Assembly (NCBI GenBank): GCA_002421825.1
Contig: DISR01000025.1
Coordinates: 8,805-41,742 of the forward strand
Length of the DNA: 32,938 nucleotides
Direction: 5' to 3'
Origin: Thiobacillus sp. UBA6205
Lineage (GTDB): Bacteria; Pseudomonadota; Gammaproteobacteria; Burkholderiales; Thiobacillaceae
Shown here: positions 29,480-32,938 of the stretch, piece by piece
Numbering within the stretch: the stretch's first letter is position 1
Layout: the number at the start of each line of letters is the position of its first letter
Made by a program: the position numbers and the translations under genes
The notes under the pieces: model-generated
What the model was told of the DNA's origin: nothing
Seen by the model: only the letters and a program-made list of their open reading frames with translations
Database searches by the model: none

Positions 29480-31354
29480 ATGCCGAGGCTGCAAGGGACC
29501 GCCCTGGCATCCAGGGTACCGCGCGACAGGCTGCGCACCATCGTTCTGGCGGTGCTGCTCTATGCAGTCATCGCGGCGCTCTGGATACTGTTCTCCGACC
29601 GCGCCGTGGAAAGCCTGCTGCGCGACCCCGACAGCCTTGCCATCGCCAACACCCTGAAGGGTCTGTTCTTCGTCTCCGTCACCTCGCTGCTGCTGCTCTA
29701 TCTGCTCGTGCGCTTTGCGGCAGAACAGGCAGCGCCCGCCAGGCACGCGAAAGAAAACAAGCCCCGGCAGGGCTGGCTGGCCCGCGGCGCACTCTACCTC
29801 GGCCTCGCCCTGCTTGGCGGAATATTCCTCCTGGCCGGCGCACTCGGCATCAAGCATGGCCGCGACAGCTACCGCGAGGCAGCGGGCAGGCAATTGCAAT
29901 CGATCGCGCAACTAAAGGTCGGGCAACTGGAGGACTGGCTGGACGAGCGCTACGGCGATGCCAGGCTGGCCGGGGCATCGCCCACCTTCAACAAGCTGGC
30001 CGAACAGTGGCGACATGGCGGAAACCCGGCCATAGGCGGGCAATTGGCAGCCAGGCTCGAAGCCTTTCGCGCAACTTACCGGTACAGCGATGTCCTCATA
30101 TGCGACACAAAGGGCGACATCCTGCTGCGAGCCGATTCCGGTTCCGGCCATGCCCTGACGGATGCGCTGCGCGAGACCCTCCTGCGCAGCCTGGCCGGCA
30201 ACGAGGTGCTGACCACCGGCTTTTCAATCATGGAAACCCCCGGTCCCGCGCACATGCACCTGGACTTCGTCGCCCCCCTGCTGATGGCCGGCGAACAGAG
30301 GCGGCCCGAGGCGGCCATCGTCCTCAGGGCGAATGTCGAGGCATCCATCCATTCGCGACTGCAAAACTGGCCGGTGCCGAGCAAGAGCGCGGAAATCATT
30401 CTGTTCCAGCGGGAAGGCGAGCACGTGCGCCACCTCAACAGGCTGCGGCACAAGACGGGAATGATGTACGAAGAGCAGTTCCCGCTGACACAACGGCAGC
30501 GGCTGACAGCGCAGGCACTTGCCCCCGGCTACAAGCCGGGCGCACTGATCGAAGGCATCGATTACCGCAACGTGCCCGTCATGGGTGCGGCCCAGCCCGT
30601 TACCGGGACATCGTGGTGGCTTCTCGCCAAGATCGACCGCGATGAAATATTCGGCGCTGCGCATCGGGACGCACTATGGATCGCCTTCACCGGCCTGCTG
30701 GCCTGGCTGGTAAGCGCCACGCTCGCGATCATGCTGCTGCAGCGCCGCGAACTGCAGCACTCGCGCCGTCGGCAGCACGAACAGGCCGAGCAACTGAACG
30801 CCCTGAAGCTGCTGTCGGAAATTGCCTACGGTTCGGCCGATGTCATTTTCGCCAAGGACCGGCAGGGCCGTTTCACCCTATACAACCGCGCTGCCTGCGC
30901 CTATGTCGGCAAAACCGAGGACGAGATCATCGGCCAGGACGATACGGCCGTCTACCCCCCCGAGCAGGCGGCCAGGGTGCGTGCCCACGATCTGCGGGTC
31001 ATGGAGGAAAACCGCGTCATGTCCATGGAGGACACATTCGACACGCTTGCTGGAACACGAACCTTTCTCGCCATCAAGGGCCCACTGCATGACGAGGATG
31101 GCAAGGTGGTCGGCATGTACGGCATTGCGCGCGACATCACCGAACGCAAGACGAATGAAGAAATTCTTCGTCGCAGCAACGAGGAGCTGCAGCGTTTCAA
31201 CCGCGCCATGATCGGCCGCGAACTGGAAATGATCAGGCTGAAGCGTGAAGTCAACGAACTGGCCACTGCCCTCGGGCAGCAGCCGCGCTATGAGCTTTCC
31301 GCCATGGACGACACGGACGCCGCGCCGGACAAACAACAGGACAGACAGCCATGA
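29480..31354 (+). CDS. Membrane PAS sensor with large periplasmic domain and no output domain
   Basis: 624 residues. Hydrophobic segments lie near 19-38, 62-80 and 102-123; a periplasmic ligand-binding-like domain (about 125-395, CHASE/Cache-like in layout) follows; then a membrane segment (about 398-420), a coiled coil, one PAS domain (about 445-560, ending GMYGIARDITERK) and a last coiled coil (RSNEELQRFNRAMIGRELEM, then IRLKREVNELATALG). There is no histidine-kinase, GGDEF or EAL domain. The start at 29480 is 4 bases after the HD-GYP stop; an ATG at 29429 would overlap that gene. Its TGA overlaps the next ATG, so it may work with that protein. Confidence 0.82.
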   Translation: MPRLQGTALASRVPRDRLRTIVLAVLLYAVIAALWILFSDRAVESLLRDPDSLAIANTLKGLFFVSVTSLLLLYLLVRFAAEQAAPARHAKENKPRQGWLARGALYLGLALLGGIFLLAGALGIKHGRDSYREAAGRQLQSIAQLKVGQLEDWLDERYGDARLAGASPTFNKLAEQWRHGGNPAIGGQLAARLEAFRATYRYSDVLICDTKGDILLRADSGSGHALTDALRETLLRSLAGNEVLTTGFSIMETPGPAHMHLDFVAPLLMAGEQRRPEAAIVLRANVEASIHSRLQNWPVPSKSAEIILFQREGEHVRHLNRLRHKTGMMYEEQFPLTQRQRLTAQALAPGYKPGALIEGIDYRNVPVMGAAQPVTGTSWWLLAKIDRDEIFGAAHRDALWIAFTGLLAWLVSATLAIMLLQRRELQHSRRRQHEQAEQLNALKLLSEIAYGSADVIFAKDRQGRFTLYNRAACAYVGKTEDEIIGQDDTAVYPPEQAARVRAHDLRVMEENRVMSMEDTFDTLAGTRTFLAIKGPLHDEDGKVVGMYGIARDITERKTNEEILRRSNEELQRFNRAMIGRELEMIRLKREVNELATALGQQPRYELSAMDDTDAAPDKQQDRQP

Positions 31355-32938
31355 CCCTGGCCGATCTGTTTTTTTCCCTGCTGCTCAACGCCGCCCTGCT
31401 GGTCGGCCTCACCCAGATCGTCGATTTTTTCCTGGCACGCCGGGGACTGAACTGGCTGACCCGGCCTAACTGGACGCTGGGCCTGATCGTCGGGCTGCTC
31501 GCACTGCTGTTGATGAAGGCCAGCGCCACCCTGCTGCCGGGCGTGATTTTCGACACCCGTTCCGTGCTGCTATCCGTCAGCGGCCTGTTTTTGGGGCCGC
31601 TCCCCACCGTCATCGCCATGGTCATGGCGGCGGCTTACCGCTGGTCCCTGGGCGGCCCGGCAGTGGTCACCGGCGTCTCGGTCATCCTGGCTTCCGGCCT
31701 GATCGGCATGCTCTGGCGTCTGTGGCTAAAACGCCCGCTCGTCCACATCGGCTGGCGCCAGCTGTATCTCATGGGTCTGGCGGTGCATATTGCCATGCTG
31801 GGCCTGATGCTGCTGATGCCCTGGGAAATGGCGCACAAGGTGCTGGCCAGCATCAGCCTGCCGGTGATGCTGATCTACCCCTTCATCACCGTGGTGCTGG
31901 GCCTGCTGCTTGCCGAGCGCATGCAACGCCAGCTCGACCTCAACGAGCTACGCAAGCGCGAAGAGCGCTATCTGGGCCTGTTCGAGAACAACCACACCGT
32001 CATGTTCCTGCTCGACCCGAATAATGGCGCCATCGTCGAAGCCAACCCTGCAGCGGAACATTTCTACGGCTGGCCGCGCGAGACGCTCAAAACCATGAAC
32101 ATCCGCGAACTGGTCAATCTGGAACCGGATGTTTTCGATACCGAACTGGCGCGTGCGCGCAAGGAAAAGAGCTATCGCCTCGAGCTCAGCCACCGCCGCA
32201 TAGACGGCAAGCTGCGCGACGTCGAAGTCTTCAGCAGCCACGTCAACCTGGGCGACCGTCCCTTTTTATACGTCATCGTGCATGACGTCACCGAGAACAA
32301 GGCGGCGCTGCGCTCGCTGGAGCGGCAACGCCAGGAAGAGCACGAGCAGGCCTTGCATCAGCAGGAAGAAGCGCGGCTGGCGGCGCTGAACCTGATGGAA
32401 GACGCCATCGCCGCGCGCAAACATACGGAGGAAGCCAATGCCGCGTTGCGCGAGAGCGAGAGCCGCTTCCGCCGGATATTCGACAGCGTGAGCGACGCCA
32501 TTTTCATCCAGGATGCCGAAACCGGCCGCGTGCTCGACGTCAACCAGCGCATGTGCGAAATGTACGGCTACACGCGCGAGGAAGCGCTCGGGCTGGATCT
32601 GTCCGAATTCGACACCGGCCAGCCGCCGTCAGCCACGGCCGATGCCAGGACCCTGTTCGCGCGCGCGCGCGAGGAAGGGCCGCAAACTTTCGAATGGATT
32701 TCGCGCACGAAAAACGGCCAGCGTTTCTGGAGCGAAGTCAGCCTCAAGCATGCGATGATCGACGGCAGGCCCCGCATGCTCGCGGTGGTGCGTGACATTT
32801 CCGAACGCAAGGCCAGCGAGGAGCAATTGCGCAAGCTCTCGCTCGCCATCGAGCAAAGCCCGGAAAGCATCGTCATCACCAATCTGGATGCAGAAATCGA
32901 ATACGTCAACGAAGCCTTCCTGCAGGCCACCGGATACA
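31351..32938 (+). CDS. Multi-PAS membrane sensor with 5TM-LYT-like N terminus, truncated by window end
   Basis: 529 residues are visible and the frame is still open. The N terminus (about 1-190) has several membrane segments with GLFLGPLPTVIAMVMAAAYR and WSLGGPAVVTG, as in the LytS/YhcK 5TM receptor module. Then come PAS1 (about 200-315), a Glu/Gln-rich coiled coil (310-370), PAS2 (about 368-490, ending VVRDISERKASEEQL) and the beginning of PAS3 (from 493). The output domain is beyond the window; GGDEF/EAL or histidine kinase are the usual ones, and the c-di-GMP context favours the first. The ATG overlaps the stop of the preceding sensor (ATGA). Confidence 0.85.
   Translation, partial: MTLADLFFSLLLNAALLVGLTQIVDFFLARRGLNWLTRPNWTLGLIVGLLALLLMKASATLLPGVIFDTRSVLLSVSGLFLGPLPTVIAMVMAAAYRWSLGGPAVVTGVSVILASGLIGMLWRLWLKRPLVHIGWRQLYLMGLAVHIAMLGLMLLMPWEMAHKVLASISLPVMLIYPFITVVLGLLLAERMQRQLDLNELRKREERYLGLFENNHTVMFLLDPNNGAIVEANPAAEHFYGWPRETLKTMNIRELVNLEPDVFDTELARARKEKSYRLELSHRRIDGKLRDVEVFSSHVNLGDRPFLYVIVHDVTENKAALRSLERQRQEEHEQALHQQEEARLAALNLMEDAIAARKHTEEANAALRESESRFRRIFDSVSDAIFIQDAETGRVLDVNQRMCEMYGYTREEALGLDLSEFDTGQPPSATADARTLFARAREEGPQTFEWISRTKNGQRFWSEVSLKHAMIDGRPRMLAVVRDISERKASEEQLRKLSLAIEQSPESIVITNLDAEIEYVNEAFLQATGY

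Overview
The window is about 33 kb of dense, GC-rich DNA (roughly 60-65% G+C by eye). It looks like a betaproteobacterial chromosome, possibly a chemolithotroph of the Nitrosomonadales or Thiobacillus type. That placement is inferred from codon use and from gene content (chromate cluster, rubrerythrin system, LutABC, TauE exporter, PAS/HD-GYP signalling), not from a marker gene. I see no rRNA, tRNA or CRISPR array. The only mobile-element trace is a 3' remnant of an IS30-family element near 12.2-12.4 kb.

Layout. 1-0.8 kb: the end of an unrecognised gene, a perfect bidirectional terminator and a small secreted protein. 1.0-3.9 kb (minus): an operon of an XRE regulator, carboxynorspermidine decarboxylase (nspC) and a carboxyspermidine-dehydrogenase-type enzyme, which together form the alternative spermidine route; a palindromic operator overlaps its promoter. 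4.1-5.6 kb: a TauE/SafE exporter and a secreted hypothetical protein. 5.6-6.1 kb: a structured gap with a 29-residue peptide gene and an orphan terminator. 6.1-11.3 kb (plus): a chromate-resistance/redox island, chrB-chrA-SOD-rhodanese-MBL protein and two tandem ChrB C-domain genes. 11.4-12.4 kb: a TonB-like gene and the IS30 remnant. 12.5-16.6 kb (minus): lutABC plus an MFS transporter, all joined by 4-base overlaps. 16.8-18.2 kb (minus): a ZIP metal transporter and two microprotein genes. 18.2-21.5 kb: divergent katG and oxyR with an OxyR-type operator between them. 21.5-24.5 kb (minus): modE-modABC with a ModE-like palindrome. 24.6-27.4 kb (plus): marC, then rubrerythrin, rubredoxin and a rubredoxin reductase, with long stem-loops in both gaps. 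27.4-28.3 kb (minus): an AEC permease. 28.3 kb to the end (plus): an RpfG-type HD-GYP response regulator and two membrane PAS sensors, the second cut by the window edge.

A theme is defence against oxidants and oxyanions. KatG, OxyR, superoxide dismutase, rhodanese and the rubrerythrin/rubredoxin/reductase chain all lie here. Two sites with the four-part, 11-bp-period OxyR pattern occur, one at katG/oxyR and one in front of rubrerythrin, so a single peroxide sensor may control both peroxide-removal routes. The least explained elements are three microprotein genes with good ribosome sites, a metallo-beta-lactamase-fold protein that has lost its HxHxDH motif, the 9-nt-periodic stem-loops in the rubrerythrin operon, and the leaderless-looking, dyad-rich start of chrB.
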